Of a stretch of DNA of 64,000 nt, positions 9,052-17,021 are shown in pieces. Position numbers and translations under genes: made by a program. The DNA lies in the NCBI GenBank assembly GCA_017347485.1, contig AP021857.1:2647390-2711389 (forward strand), written 5' to 3'. Every line of letters begins with the position of its first letter. Within the stretch, counting starts at the first letter, position 1. This DNA comes from Candidatus Desulfobacillus denitrificans. GTDB lineage: Bacteria > Pseudomonadota > Gammaproteobacteria > Burkholderiales > Rhodocyclaceae. The notes beneath the pieces were generated by a model that worked only from the letters and a program-made list of their open reading frames with translations, searched no databases and was not told where the DNA came from.

Positions 9052-9444
9052 CTATTCCGTCCTCGCCCTGCTCAGGGCGCACACCATCTCGGCCTCCGCC
9101 ACCGAGATGCCGCAGCGTTCGGCGATCTGCGGCGCCGCCATCCCCTTCTGCGCCAGCGTCACCGCTTCGCCGTACTGGGGCGAGACGTTGCGCGCCGCCT
9201 CGAGCAGACTGACTTTTTCCTTCAGCGCCGCCACTTCGCCGCGCAGCTCGGCCAATTCCGCCTCGATGCCGCTGTTCACCGCCTGCTGGCCGAATTCGGC
9301 CGGATCCTGCTTCCAGACCGGCGCGGGAGCGCGCGGCCGCGACAGGCGCGCCAGGCGGATGATGACGATGCCCGAATACACGCCGAGCAGCGCCGCGGTG
9401 CCGATCACCAGTTCGTGCAGGCCGAAATTCTCGAAAAATTCCAT
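9052..9444 (-). CDS. DUF2802 family membrane-anchored protein
   Basis: 130 residues. An N-terminal hydrophobic helix (about 12-30, LVIGTAALLGVYSGIVIIRLARL) is followed by a coiled coil (about 62-85, AELRGEVAALKEKVSLLEAAR) and a C-terminal helix-turn-helix-like block (VTLAQKGMAAPQIAERCGISVAEAEMV), the defining part of DUF2802. The function of the family is unknown. In this window it stands 12 bases after metY and before the SPOR gene, so it is probably cotranscribed with both. It contains a copy of the bipartite word in the coiled coil (EKVSLL). Confidence 0.85.
   Translation of the reverse strand: MEFFENFGLHELVIGTAALLGVYSGIVIIRLARLSRPRAPAPVWKQDPAEFGQQAVNSGIEAELAELRGEVAALKEKVSLLEAARNVSPQYGEAVTLAQKGMAAPQIAERCGISVAEAEMVCALSRARTE
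9193..9216 (+). repeat. Bipartite word, copy 3 (exact core, partner one mismatch)
   Basis: The plus strand reads CGCCGC, nine bases, ACTGACTTT followed by two T. It is antisense to the DUF2802 gene, whose codons there are aaa gtc agt. Confidence 0.75.
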
Positions 9445-9456
9445 GTGTCCTCTTGG

Positions 9457-10755
9457 CTAGGCGGCGCTTTTCTCGAGCGCCTGGTCGATGTCCCACAAGA
9501 TGTCGTCGAGCGTCTCCAGCCCCACCGACAGGCGGATCATGTCGGGCGAGACGCCGGCCTTCGCCTGCTGTTCCTCGGAGAGCTGGCGGTGCGTGGTCGA
9601 GGCCGGGTGGATCACCAGCGTCTTGGCGTCGCCGACGTTGGCGAGATGGGAGAGGAACTGCACGCTCTCGATGAACTTCTCGCCGGCGCCCCTTCCACCC
9701 TTTTCGCCGCCCTTGATGCCGAAGGTGAAGATGGCGCCGGCGCCCTTCGGAAGATATTTCCGCGCCAGCGCATGGTAGGGGCTGGCTGGCAGGCCGGCGT
9801 GATTCACCCAGGCCACGCGCGGATGCGCGGCGAGAAATTCCGCCACCGCCTGGGCGTTGGCGACGTGCCGCTCCATGCGCACGTGAAGGGTCTCCAGCCC
9901 CTGCAGCAGCAGCCAGGCGTTGAGCGGCGCGAGCGCCGGCCCCAGCGTGCGCAGCGTCTCGAAGCGGGCGCGCATGGTGAAGCCGAAGTCGCCGAAGGTC
10001 TCGTAGAAGCGCACGCCGTGGTAGCCCTGCGAGGGCTCGGTCATCTGCGGGAACTTGCCGTTGTCCCAGGGAAACTTGCCCGACTCGACGATCAGCCCGC
10101 CCATGGTGGTGCCGTGGCCGCCGATGAACTTGGTGGCGGAATGCACGACGATGTCGGCGCCGTGCGCGATGGGCCGGCACAGATACGGCGAGGCGAAGGT
10201 GTTGTCGATCACCAGCGGCAGGCCGGCCTCGCGCGCGATGCCGGCCACGGCGGCGATGTCGAGCACGTTGCCGCGCGGGTTGCCGATGGTTTCGGCGTAC
10301 AGGCATTTGGTCCGCGGCGTGATGGCGCGGCGGAAGTTCTCCGGCTCGTCCGGCTCGACGAAGGTGGTGTCGATGCCGAGCTTGCGGAAGTTGAAGTCGA
10401 GCTGCGAGTAGGTGCCGCCGTAGAGCGTGCCGGCCGAGACGATGTGGTCGCCCGCCTCGCACAGCGTCAGCAGGGCCACCATCTGCGCCGACTGGCCGGT
10501 GGCGGCGGCCAGCGCGGCGCGGCCGCCCTCGAGCGCGGCGATGCGCTCCTCGAGCACGGCCACCGTCGGATTGGAGATGCGCGAGTAGACGTTGCCGAAG
10601 GTCTGCAGGTTGAACAGGCTGGCGGCGTGCTCGGCCGAGTCGAAGACGAAGGAGGTGGTCTGGTAGATCGGCACGGCGCGCGCGCCGGTGGCGGCGTCGG
10701 GCTGGCCGCCCGCGTGCAGGCACAGGGTTTCGAAACCGAATTTCCTGTCGGGCAT
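9457..10755 (-). CDS. metY: O-acetylhomoserine aminocarboxypropyltransferase (sulfhydrylase)
   Basis: A 432-residue PLP enzyme of the Cys/Met metabolism family that makes homocysteine from O-acetylhomoserine and sulfide. Visible features are the N-terminal FETLCLHAGGQPD, the phosphate-binding YSRISNPTV, the aspartate pairing with the PLP nitrogen in VIDNTFASPY, and the PLP lysine in SATKFIGGHG (near residue 208). The long insert GKFPWDNGKFPQM, absent from cystathionine gamma-synthase, supports the sulfhydrylase assignment. The ATG at 10755 is used. It would consume sulfide from the cys cluster at 33-38 kb. It heads the run metY-DUF2802-SPOR-ridA-recG-ubiA. Confidence 0.93.
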   Translation of the reverse strand: MPDRKFGFETLCLHAGGQPDAATGARAVPIYQTTSFVFDSAEHAASLFNLQTFGNVYSRISNPTVAVLEERIAALEGGRAALAAATGQSAQMVALLTLCEAGDHIVSAGTLYGGTYSQLDFNFRKLGIDTTFVEPDEPENFRRAITPRTKCLYAETIGNPRGNVLDIAAVAGIAREAGLPLVIDNTFASPYLCRPIAHGADIVVHSATKFIGGHGTTMGGLIVESGKFPWDNGKFPQMTEPSQGYHGVRFYETFGDFGFTMRARFETLRTLGPALAPLNAWLLLQGLETLHVRMERHVANAQAVAEFLAAHPRVAWVNHAGLPASPYHALARKYLPKGAGAIFTFGIKGGEKGGRGAGEKFIESVQFLSHLANVGDAKTLVIHPASTTHRQLSEEQQAKAGVSPDMIRLSVGLETLDDILWDIDQALEKSAA

Positions 10756-10778
10756 GGTGCTCCATTATGCCAGCCCCG

Positions 10779-10807
10779 AAAAAAAACGGGCGCCGTTGCG
10801 GCGCCCG
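10779..10807 (-). terminator. Rho-independent terminator after the bactofilin gene
   Basis: A perfect 9-base stem CGGGCGCCG / CGGCGCCCG with a three-base loop (10787-10807). On the minus strand it is followed at once by eight T (the A run at 10779-10786). It lies 20 bases past the bactofilin stop and 24 bases before the metY start, so metY needs its own promoter or read-through. Confidence 0.93.
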
Positions 10808-10827
10808 AAAAGGGGAGGAGAAAGCTT

Positions 10828-11418
10828 CTACTTCTGGAACGAGGCAGTGCGGGGGCGCGCAGCGTCCAGCCCGACCAGCTCGGGCCGCTTGGTCTCGTCG
10901 GGCGCCGTGGACGGGGCAGCCTGCTCGGAGGCGAGCGAGCGCACGTCGCCGGACAGGTCGCCGCCCTCCTCGACCACCACGCGGCCGTAGCGGATCTTGC
11001 CGCTGACCTGCCCGGTGGCATGCACCACCAGCTTCTTGCGCGCCAGGAGGTCGCCCTCGAAGCGGCCGTGGATCTCGGCCACCTCCACCACGACGCGGCC
11101 GGTGAAGGCGCCCGGCTGGGCGATCTGCAGCGCCTGGCTGTCGAGTTGCGCCTCGACGCGGCCCTCGACGACGAGCGTCCCGCAGTCGCTGATCTCGGCC
11201 CCCTTCAGCTTGATGTCGGGGCCGACGATGAGCCGGCTGCCGCTGTCGGCTTCCGGCTTGTCGGGAACCTTGGGCGCAGAGGCCGCCGGGGCTGGCGTCG
11301 CGACGGGTTCCGGGCGCTGGGTCGGCGCGATCGGATCGCCGGGGCGGCGCGCGGCGGCGGGAGCGTTGCGTTGCGGCAGATCGTTGTTCTTGCCGAAGAG
11401 CTGCATCTTGTCGAGCAT
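10828..11418 (-). CDS. Bactofilin (polymer-forming cytoskeletal protein)
   Basis: 196 residues. A disordered Pro/Ala-rich N-terminus (1-60) precedes the bactofilin beta-helix (about 62-165), recognised by GSRLIVGPDIKLKGAEIS, LVVEGRVEAQL and IHGRFEGDLLARKKLVVHATGQVSG. A short variable tail follows. Bactofilins polymerise without nucleotide and organise cell shape, stalks or peptidoglycan enzymes. AAGGAG stands 6 bases before the ATG at 11418. It forms a single-gene unit: a strong terminator follows and the divergent dehydrogenase operon lies upstream. No M23 peptidase partner gene is adjacent, unlike in several other bacteria. Confidence 0.92.
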   Translation of the reverse strand: MLDKMQLFGKNNDLPQRNAPAAARRPGDPIAPTQRPEPVATPAPAASAPKVPDKPEADSGSRLIVGPDIKLKGAEISDCGTLVVEGRVEAQLDSQALQIAQPGAFTGRVVVEVAEIHGRFEGDLLARKKLVVHATGQVSGKIRYGRVVVEEGGDLSGDVRSLASEQAAPSTAPDETKRPELVGLDAARPRTASFQK

Positions 11419-11746
11419 AGTGACTCCTTGTTTGAAATGACACGCTGCCGCCCGCCTGGCGGAGGACGACGCCCCATCTACGCAAGCCGCATGCCTGTGC
11501 GCATTTTCCCCAATGGATCAGTCGGATGGCGTCGCTGCCCAGCGGAACGGGGCATCTCGCGCCGTGAAATCTGTCGTCTCCCGCCGACGCAAATCCGCGC
11601 CTGCGGCACGAATCCTTGCGCAGCAAGGACTTGGCGTGTCGCCGCAGACCGACTCATGCGTTATGCTTGCGTCTCGCGGGCACGCATCGACGGTAGATCG
11701 AACAAGCGCCCGCGCCGGGAACCCCTCCCGGAACGGAGGAGAAAGC
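11419..11746. promoter_or_regulatory. Divergent intergenic region, bactofilin / FAD dehydrogenase
   Basis: 328 bases without a credible gene. It must hold promoters for both divergent genes, but I could not identify a convincing -35/-10 pair. At the right end a hairpin, CCGGGA / TCCCGG (11715-11731), stands three bases before the GGAGGAG ribosome site (11735-11741) of the dehydrogenase gene and could influence its translation. Confidence 0.4.
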
Positions 11747-13357
11747 ATGCGAACCTACAAGAGCGACGCCGTCGTCATCGGCGGCGGGCTGGCCGGCATC
11801 TGCGCCGCGCTGGAGCTGCTGGATGCCGGCCGCAGCGTCACGATCCTCGACCGCGACAAGGAGGAGAACTTTGGCGGCCTGGCGAGGGAGAGCTTCGGCG
11901 GCATCTTCGTCGTCGGCAGCCGCGAGCAGAAAAAGAACGGCATCCAGGACTCGCCGGCGCGAGCCTTCGCCGACTGGTGCGCCTTCGCCGAGTTCGGCGA
12001 AGCGGACCACTGGCCGCGGCGCTGGGCGGAGGCCTACACCGGGCGCTGCCACGACGAGGTCTACCTCTGGCTGAAACAGAATGGCATCGGCTTCTTCCCG
12101 GTGCCGCACTGGATCGAGCGCGGGCTGCACACCCCGGGCAATTCGGTGGCGCGCTTCCACATCGTCTGGGGCACCGGCCGCGAGCTGGCGGTGCAGCTGA
12201 TCGCGCGCCTGCGCCATCATCCGAACGCGGCCAGGCTGGCGGTGCACTTCGGCCACCGCGTCGAGGGCTTCACCACCCTGATGGGCGGCATCAGCGGCTG
12301 CCATGGTGCGCTGGAAGGCGGCGGCGAGCCTTTCGAGGCCTTCGGCGAGGCCGTCCTCGTCGCCGCCGGCGGCATCAACGGCGGCGACCTGGCGAAGGTG
12401 CGGCAGAATTGGCACGCCGACTGGCGCACGCCGCCGCCGACGCTGCTCAACGGCTCGCACAAGTTCGCCGACGGCCGGCTGCACGACGCGGTCGAAAAGT
12501 TCGGCGGCAACCTGACCCACCTCGACAAGATGTGGGATTACGCCGCCGGCGTGCGCCACTGGCAGCCGCGCAAGCCGAATCACGGGCTGTCGGTGGTGCC
12601 GCCGCGCTCGGCGCTGTGGGTGGACTGGCAGGGACGCCGCTTCGCGCCGCCGCTGGTCACCGGCTTCGACACGCGCGACCTCGTCACCCGCGTCTGCGCC
12701 ACGGAGCGGCAGTATTCCTGGCAGGTCCTCAACCGCAGGATCGCCCTGAAGGAACTGGCCGTCTCCGGCGCCGAGTTCAACCCCTCGATCCGCGACAAGA
12801 AGAAGCTGGCCTTCCTGCGCGACCTGCTCCTCGGCAACCGCTGGCTGGTCGACACCCTGATCGAGAAATGCGAGGACGTCGTCGTCGCCGACACGCTGCC
12901 GGCGCTGGTGGACAAGATGAACGCCCTGCAGGGAGACAACGCCGTCGACCTGGAGGCGCTGGGCGAGGCGGTCAGCCGCTACGACGCGCAGATCGGGCGC
13001 GGCCCGGCGCACTTCGAGGACGAGCAGCTGCGGCGCCTCGCGCTGCTTCGGCAGTGGAAGGGCGATCGCGTGCGCACCTGCAAGTTCCAGAAGATCCACG
13101 ACCACAAGGCGCTGCCGCTGCTCGCCATCCGCGAGCACATCATCAGCCGCAAGAGCCTCGGCGGCATCCAGACCGACCTCGACGGCCGCGTGCTCGACGC
13201 CTCGGGAAATCCGATCCCGCGCCTGTGGGCGGCGGGCGAGGCGACCGGCTTCGGCGGCGGCGGCATGCACGGCCTGCGGGCGCTGGAAGGCACCTTCCTC
13301 GGCGGCTGCGTGCTCTCCGGCCGCATCGCCGGACAATCGATGGGAAAATCGCTATGA
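11747..13357 (+). CDS. FAD-dependent dehydrogenase (fumarate reductase/KstD-like flavoprotein)
   Basis: 536 residues. The N-terminal Rossmann site is VVIGGGLAGICAALEL (near 12-27) with an acidic residue ending strand 2 (ILDRDKE), then the loop NFGGLARESFGG that contacts FAD. The C-terminal FAD contact is LWAAGEATGFGGGGMHGLRALEGTFLGGC (split here in a conserved way near 495-525). The layout matches the 'putative FAD-binding dehydrogenase' group related to 3-ketosteroid-delta1-dehydrogenases; the substrate is unknown. The ATG at 11747 follows GGAGGAG by 5 bases. Its stop shares ATGA with the start of the thiamine-diphosphate enzyme, so the two are translationally coupled and may act in one pathway. 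Confidence 0.85.
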   Translation: MRTYKSDAVVIGGGLAGICAALELLDAGRSVTILDRDKEENFGGLARESFGGIFVVGSREQKKNGIQDSPARAFADWCAFAEFGEADHWPRRWAEAYTGRCHDEVYLWLKQNGIGFFPVPHWIERGLHTPGNSVARFHIVWGTGRELAVQLIARLRHHPNAARLAVHFGHRVEGFTTLMGGISGCHGALEGGGEPFEAFGEAVLVAAGGINGGDLAKVRQNWHADWRTPPPTLLNGSHKFADGRLHDAVEKFGGNLTHLDKMWDYAAGVRHWQPRKPNHGLSVVPPRSALWVDWQGRRFAPPLVTGFDTRDLVTRVCATERQYSWQVLNRRIALKELAVSGAEFNPSIRDKKKLAFLRDLLLGNRWLVDTLIEKCEDVVVADTLPALVDKMNALQGDNAVDLEALGEAVSRYDAQIGRGPAHFEDEQLRRLALLRQWKGDRVRTCKFQKIHDHKALPLLAIREHIISRKSLGGIQTDLDGRVLDASGNPIPRLWAAGEATGFGGGGMHGLRALEGTFLGGCVLSGRIAGQSMGKSL

Positions 13358-15087
13358 AGAAGACCGCCGCCTGGCTCGCCGTGCATGCCCTCGAGCAGCT
13401 CGGCGTGAAATACACCTTCGGCATCCCCGGGGTGCAGAACACCGAGTTCTACGACGAGCTGAACAAGTCGGAACAGATCGCGCCGGTGCTCGTCACCCAC
13501 GAAGGCAGCGCCGCCTTCATCGCCGACGCGGTGAGCCGCGTCTCCGGCACCGTCGGCACCCTGGCCATCGTGCCGGCGGCCGGCCTCACCCACGCGGCGA
13601 GCGGCATCGCCGAGGCGCTGCTCGCCGGCGTGCCGATGCTGGTGATCACCGGCGGCATCCGCACCGACCTGGGCAAGCGCTACCAGCTGCACGAGATCGA
13701 CCAGCATGCCTTCATGAAGCCGCTGACCAAGGCCACCTTCCACGTCAAGACGCACGCCGAGGTGGTGCCGGCGATTTACGAGGCGTATCGCATCGCCACC
13801 AGCGGCGTGCCGGGCCCGGTCTTCATCGAGCTGCCGGTGAACCTGCAGCTGATGCCGGGCGAGGCCGGCGAGCTGCCGGCCTTCGCGCCGGCGCCGCCGC
13901 CGGCCCTGCCGGCACAGGCCGACCTCGCGCGCGCCGCCGACCTCCTGCTGGCGGCGAAGCGCCCAGGCCTCTTCGTCGGCTGGGGCGCGGTCGATGCCTG
14001 GCCGCAGCTGGTCGAGATCGCCGAATTCCTGCAGGCGCCGGTCGCCACCACGCTGCAGGGCCAGTCGGCCTTTCCGCACAACCACCCGCTGCATGCCGGC
14101 TTCAGCTTCGGCCCGCACGCCGTGCCGGCCGCGCGCAACGCCTTCGCCGAATGCGACGCCCTGCTCGCCGTCGGCACGCGCTTCGCGGAACTCGCCACCG
14201 GCAGCTTCGGCGCGCCGGTGCCGGAAAATCTGGTGCATGTCGACATCGACCCGGAAGTGATCGGCGTCAATTACCCGGCGAAAGTGGCGCTCGCCGGCGA
14301 CGCCGCCGCCGTCCTGCGGGAACTGACTTTTGAATTGCGCGCGCGCGGCACGGCGCGGCCCGCCGCGGTCGGTCCGCAGGAGCAGATCCGCCGCGACAAG
14401 CAGGCCTGGCGCGAGGAATGGTACGGCCATGACGCGAAGGGCCGCGTCAATCCGGCGCGCTTCTTCGACGAGGTGAGGAAGCAGATGCCCGACGACGCCA
14501 TCGCCACGGTGGACGACGGCAACCACACCTTCCTTACCGCCGAGCTGTTTCCGGTGCACGCCCCGCGCGCCCTGATCCTGCCGACCGACTTCAACTGCAT
14601 GGGCTACGCCGTGCCGGCGGCGGTCGGCGCCAAGCTGTCGCAGCCGCAGCGCGAGGTCTTCTCCATCGTCGGCGACGGCGCCTTCATGATGACCTGCATG
14701 GAGATCCTCACCGCTACGAAGGAAGGATTGGGCATCGCCTACTTCGTCTTCCACGACGGCGAGCTGTCGCAGATCGCCCAGGCCCAGGAGATCCCCTACA
14801 ACCGCAAGCCCTGCGCCGTGCTCGGCTCGGTGAACCTGGAGGGCGTGGCGACCGCCACCGGCGCCGCCTACCTGCGCCTGGAGAACGACGAAACCATCGC
14901 CGCGACGATATCCGAAGCGCGTCGCCTCGCCGCCACCGGTCGGCCGGTGGTGGTCGATGTGAACATCGACTACTCGAAGCGCACCGCGTTCACCGCGGGT
15001 GTCGTGAAGACCAACTTCAAGCGCTTCCCGCTGGCGCAGCGCCTGCGCATGGTGAGCCGGGCCCTGCTGCGGAAAGTCACGGGCTAG
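13354..15087 (+). CDS. Thiamine-diphosphate-dependent enzyme, acetolactate synthase-like
   Basis: 577 residues with the three-domain ThDP fold. The N-terminal PYR domain has catalytic Glu in THEGSAAF (near 51); a central domain spans about 190-330; the C-terminal PP domain has GDGAFMMT (near 442). The usual NN that closes the ThDP-Mg motif is replaced by HD in FVFHDGELSQ. This variant suggests a subgroup distinct from biosynthetic IlvB. No small regulatory subunit gene is nearby. It overlaps the FAD dehydrogenase by 4 bases and the next gene by 1 base. Possible roles are decarboxylation or carboligation of a 2-oxoacid; the substrate cannot be told from the sequence. It carries copy 4 of the bipartite word. 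Confidence 0.82.
   Translation: MKKTAAWLAVHALEQLGVKYTFGIPGVQNTEFYDELNKSEQIAPVLVTHEGSAAFIADAVSRVSGTVGTLAIVPAAGLTHAASGIAEALLAGVPMLVITGGIRTDLGKRYQLHEIDQHAFMKPLTKATFHVKTHAEVVPAIYEAYRIATSGVPGPVFIELPVNLQLMPGEAGELPAFAPAPPPALPAQADLARAADLLLAAKRPGLFVGWGAVDAWPQLVEIAEFLQAPVATTLQGQSAFPHNHPLHAGFSFGPHAVPAARNAFAECDALLAVGTRFAELATGSFGAPVPENLVHVDIDPEVIGVNYPAKVALAGDAAAVLRELTFELRARGTARPAAVGPQEQIRRDKQAWREEWYGHDAKGRVNPARFFDEVRKQMPDDAIATVDDGNHTFLTAELFPVHAPRALILPTDFNCMGYAVPAAVGAKLSQPQREVFSIVGDGAFMMTCMEILTATKEGLGIAYFVFHDGELSQIAQAQEIPYNRKPCAVLGSVNLEGVATATGAAYLRLENDETIAATISEARRLAATGRPVVVDVNIDYSKRTAFTAGVVKTNFKRFPLAQRLRMVSRALLRKVTG
14307..14330 (+). repeat. Bipartite word, copy 4 (exact core and partner)
   Basis: The plus strand reads CGCCGT, nine bases, ACTGACTTT plus T. 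It lies in the ThDP enzyme gene in sense as ctg act ttt (Leu-Thr-Phe), with ACT and TTT codons unlike the surrounding GC-ending codons. Confidence 0.88.
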
Positions 15088-15833
15088 TGTTTTTACTGAA
15101 GAAGCTCCTCACCGCGCTGGCCCTGCCGCCGGCCGGGCCGCTTCTGCTTGCCGCGCTCGGCCTGCTGCTGATCCGCCGCCGGCCGCGCCTCGGCAAATCC
15201 CTGGCCTGGAGCGGCCTCGCCCTGCTGTGGCTGCTCGCCACGCCGGCGGTGACGAAACCGATGCTCGCCACTGTCGAGGACGTGCCGCCGCTCGATATCG
15301 CGCAGGCGAAGGGCGCCCAGGCCATCGTCGTGCTCGGCGGCGGCAGCTATCGCGCCGCGCCGGAATACGGCGGGGACACCGTCAGCCGCTGGACGCTCGA
15401 GCGCATCCGCTACGCCGCGCGGCTGCAGCGCGAGACCGGCCTGCCCCTGCTGGTCACCAGCGGCTCGCCACTCGGCGGCGTGGCGGAAGCCCGCAGCATG
15501 CAGGCCGCGCTGGAAAGGGATTTCGGGGTGAAGGTGCGCTGGGTCGAGGACGCCTCCGCCGACACGCGCGGGAACGCGCGCTTCAGCGCGCCGATCCTGC
15601 ACAAGGCCGGCGTCAGGCGCGTGCTGCTGGTGACCCACGCCTGGCACATGCGGCGCGCACAAGGCGAATTCGCCGCCGAAAACATGACGACCATTGCCGC
15701 CCCGACGGCCTACGAGGCGACGGGGCCGCTGACCGCACTTGATCTGCTGCCGGGACCGGGCGGCCTGTGGGCCGGCCGCATCGCCCTCGGCGAACTGCTC
15801 GGCCAGCTCGTGCAGCGGGTCACTTCCCCTTGA
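15087..15833 (+). CDS. YdcF/ElyC family (DUF218) membrane protein
   Basis: 248 residues. Two N-terminal hydrophobic segments (about 7-29 and 38-55) precede a DUF218 domain (about 75-240) with the typical IVVLGGGSY, VTSGSPLGG, EDASADTRGNARFS and VTHAWHMRRA blocks. ElyC in E. coli affects peptidoglycan/undecaprenyl-phosphate use; other members are of unknown function. The GTG start at 15087 shares its G with the preceding TAG stop. The gene is the third of a coupled set, and its 3' end overlaps the convergent isomerase gene by 14 bases. Confidence 0.88.
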   Translation: MFLLKKLLTALALPPAGPLLLAALGLLLIRRRPRLGKSLAWSGLALLWLLATPAVTKPMLATVEDVPPLDIAQAKGAQAIVVLGGGSYRAAPEYGGDTVSRWTLERIRYAARLQRETGLPLLVTSGSPLGGVAEARSMQAALERDFGVKVRWVEDASADTRGNARFSAPILHKAGVRRVLLVTHAWHMRRAQGEFAAENMTTIAAPTAYEATGPLTALDLLPGPGGLWAGRIALGELLGQLVQRVTSP

Positions 15834-16620
15834 ACGCCGGCTTGCGCTTCTCGACGAAGGCGGTGACGCCCTCGGCGAAATCGCCTGTCGCGCTGCAGCG
15901 GCCGAAGGAGGCCGCTTCCGCCGTCAGCTGGTCGGCCAGGCTGGCGGTCAGCGAACGGTTGAGCAGGCGCTTGGCGTTGGCGTAGGCGAAGGACGGTCCC
16001 GAGGCGAGGCGGGCCGCCAGCGCCTCGCAAGCGGCATCGAGCTCGGCCGCCGGCACGACGCGGTTGACCAGCCCGAGGGCCAGCGCCTGAGGCGCGTCGA
16101 GCCGCTCGGCCAGCAGGGTCAGCTCGGCGGCCTTCTTCATGCCGACCAGGCGCGGCAGGAAGTAGGTGCCGCCGCCGTCGGCGGTGGTGCCGAGTAGCGC
16201 GTAGCCGGTGGTGAAGTAGGCATTGTCGGCCGCCAGCACCAGGTCGCAGCCGGCCATCAGCGAGAAGCCGAAGCCGGCGCAGGCGCCGCGCACCTTGCCG
16301 ACGATCGGCTGCGGCAGGCCGCGCAGGATCTCGACGGCCGGGTTGATCAGCTCGCCGATCAGCTTGCCGAAGGCGCGCTCGCGCGTTTCCGGCGCCCCGG
16401 CCACCATGGTGTGGAATTCCTTGATGTCGCCGCCGGCCATGAAATGATCCCCGGCGCCGGTGACGACGACGACCTTGACGCCCGTCGCCTGCCGCAGTTC
16501 CTGCGTGCGGGCGAGGAAAGCCTGGCCCATCTCCAGGCCGAGCGCGTTCATCGCCTGCGGCCGGTTCAAAGTCAGCGTGGCGACGGCGCCGCGGATGTCC
16601 AGCAAGACCTGTTCGCTCAT
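15820..16620 (-). CDS. Crotonase-fold protein, probable enoyl-CoA isomerase (PaaG/ECI-like)
   Basis: 266 residues with the crotonase fold: oxyanion-hole segments GGDIKEFH and GACAGFGFS. Both glutamates needed by classical enoyl-CoA hydratases are missing: the first is Ser in GFGFSL, the second falls in TTGYALLG without Glu. Instead an Asp stands in TTADGGGTYFLPRLVG, as in PaaG and delta3-delta2-enoyl-CoA isomerases. I therefore infer an isomerase role, useful for unsaturated fatty acids. It is the last gene of the fatty-acid operon; its ATG overlaps the thioesterase stop (ATGA). Confidence 0.8.
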   Translation of the reverse strand: MSEQVLLDIRGAVATLTLNRPQAMNALGLEMGQAFLARTQELRQATGVKVVVVTGAGDHFMAGGDIKEFHTMVAGAPETRERAFGKLIGELINPAVEILRGLPQPIVGKVRGACAGFGFSLMAGCDLVLAADNAYFTTGYALLGTTADGGGTYFLPRLVGMKKAAELTLLAERLDAPQALALGLVNRVVPAAELDAACEALAARLASGPSFAYANAKRLLNRSLTASLADQLTAEAASFGRCSATGDFAEGVTAFVEKRKPAFKGK

Positions 16621-17021
16621 GATGCCGCTTCCGGCGGCACTTCGCGTTTGTTGCCGTCGGCATCGACAGCGACGTAGGTGAGCTGCGCTTCCGTCACCTT
16701 GACCACCAGCGGGTTGGTCGGGTGGCGCTCGGCGTACACCTCGACATTGATGGTCATCGAGGTGCGGCCGACCTTGATCACCTCGGCGTAGAAGGAGAGC
16801 ACGTCGCCCACCGACACCGGCTGCTTGAAGAGAAACTCGTTCACCGCGATGGTGGCGACGCGGCCGCGCGCGCGGCGGATGGCGACGATGCCGCCGGCGA
16901 GGTCGACGTTGGCCATGATGTAGCCGCCGAAGATGTCGCCGGCGTGGTTCACGTCGGCCGGCATCGGCATCAGGCGCAGGGTGGGCTGTTTCTCGGGTAG
17001 CCGGGTTGGCTGTTCGTTCAC
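16617..17021 (-). CDS. Acyl-CoA thioesterase, YciA-like hotdog protein
   Basis: 134 residues. The single hotdog domain has the acyl-CoA thioesterase signature DVNHAGDIFGGYIMANVDLAG (two parts, residues 22-42) and VSVGDVLSFYAEV. It hydrolyses acyl-CoA to free acid and CoA and may prevent CoA trapping when beta-oxidation stalls. The start is GTG at 17021, overlapping the TGA of the upstream bifunctional gene by four bases; its own stop overlaps the next start the same way. The tight coupling on both sides places it firmly in the fatty-acid operon. Confidence 0.9.
   Translation of the reverse strand: MNEQPTRLPEKQPTLRLMPMPADVNHAGDIFGGYIMANVDLAGGIVAIRRARGRVATIAVNEFLFKQPVSVGDVLSFYAEVIKVGRTSMTINVEVYAERHPTNPLVVKVTEAQLTYVAVDADGNKREVPPEAAS

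Noticed and set aside
8584..15087. An apparent 2167-codon open frame on the plus strand
   Set aside because: It is a GC-rich shadow over metY, bactofilin and other minus-strand genes; only its final 577 residues (from 13354) are a real protein, the ThDP enzyme.
16559..16588. A further copy of the word at AAAGTCAGC in the isomerase gene
   Set aside because: The core has one mismatch and the ACGGCG partner is at 6 and not 9 bases, so it does not fit the pattern.
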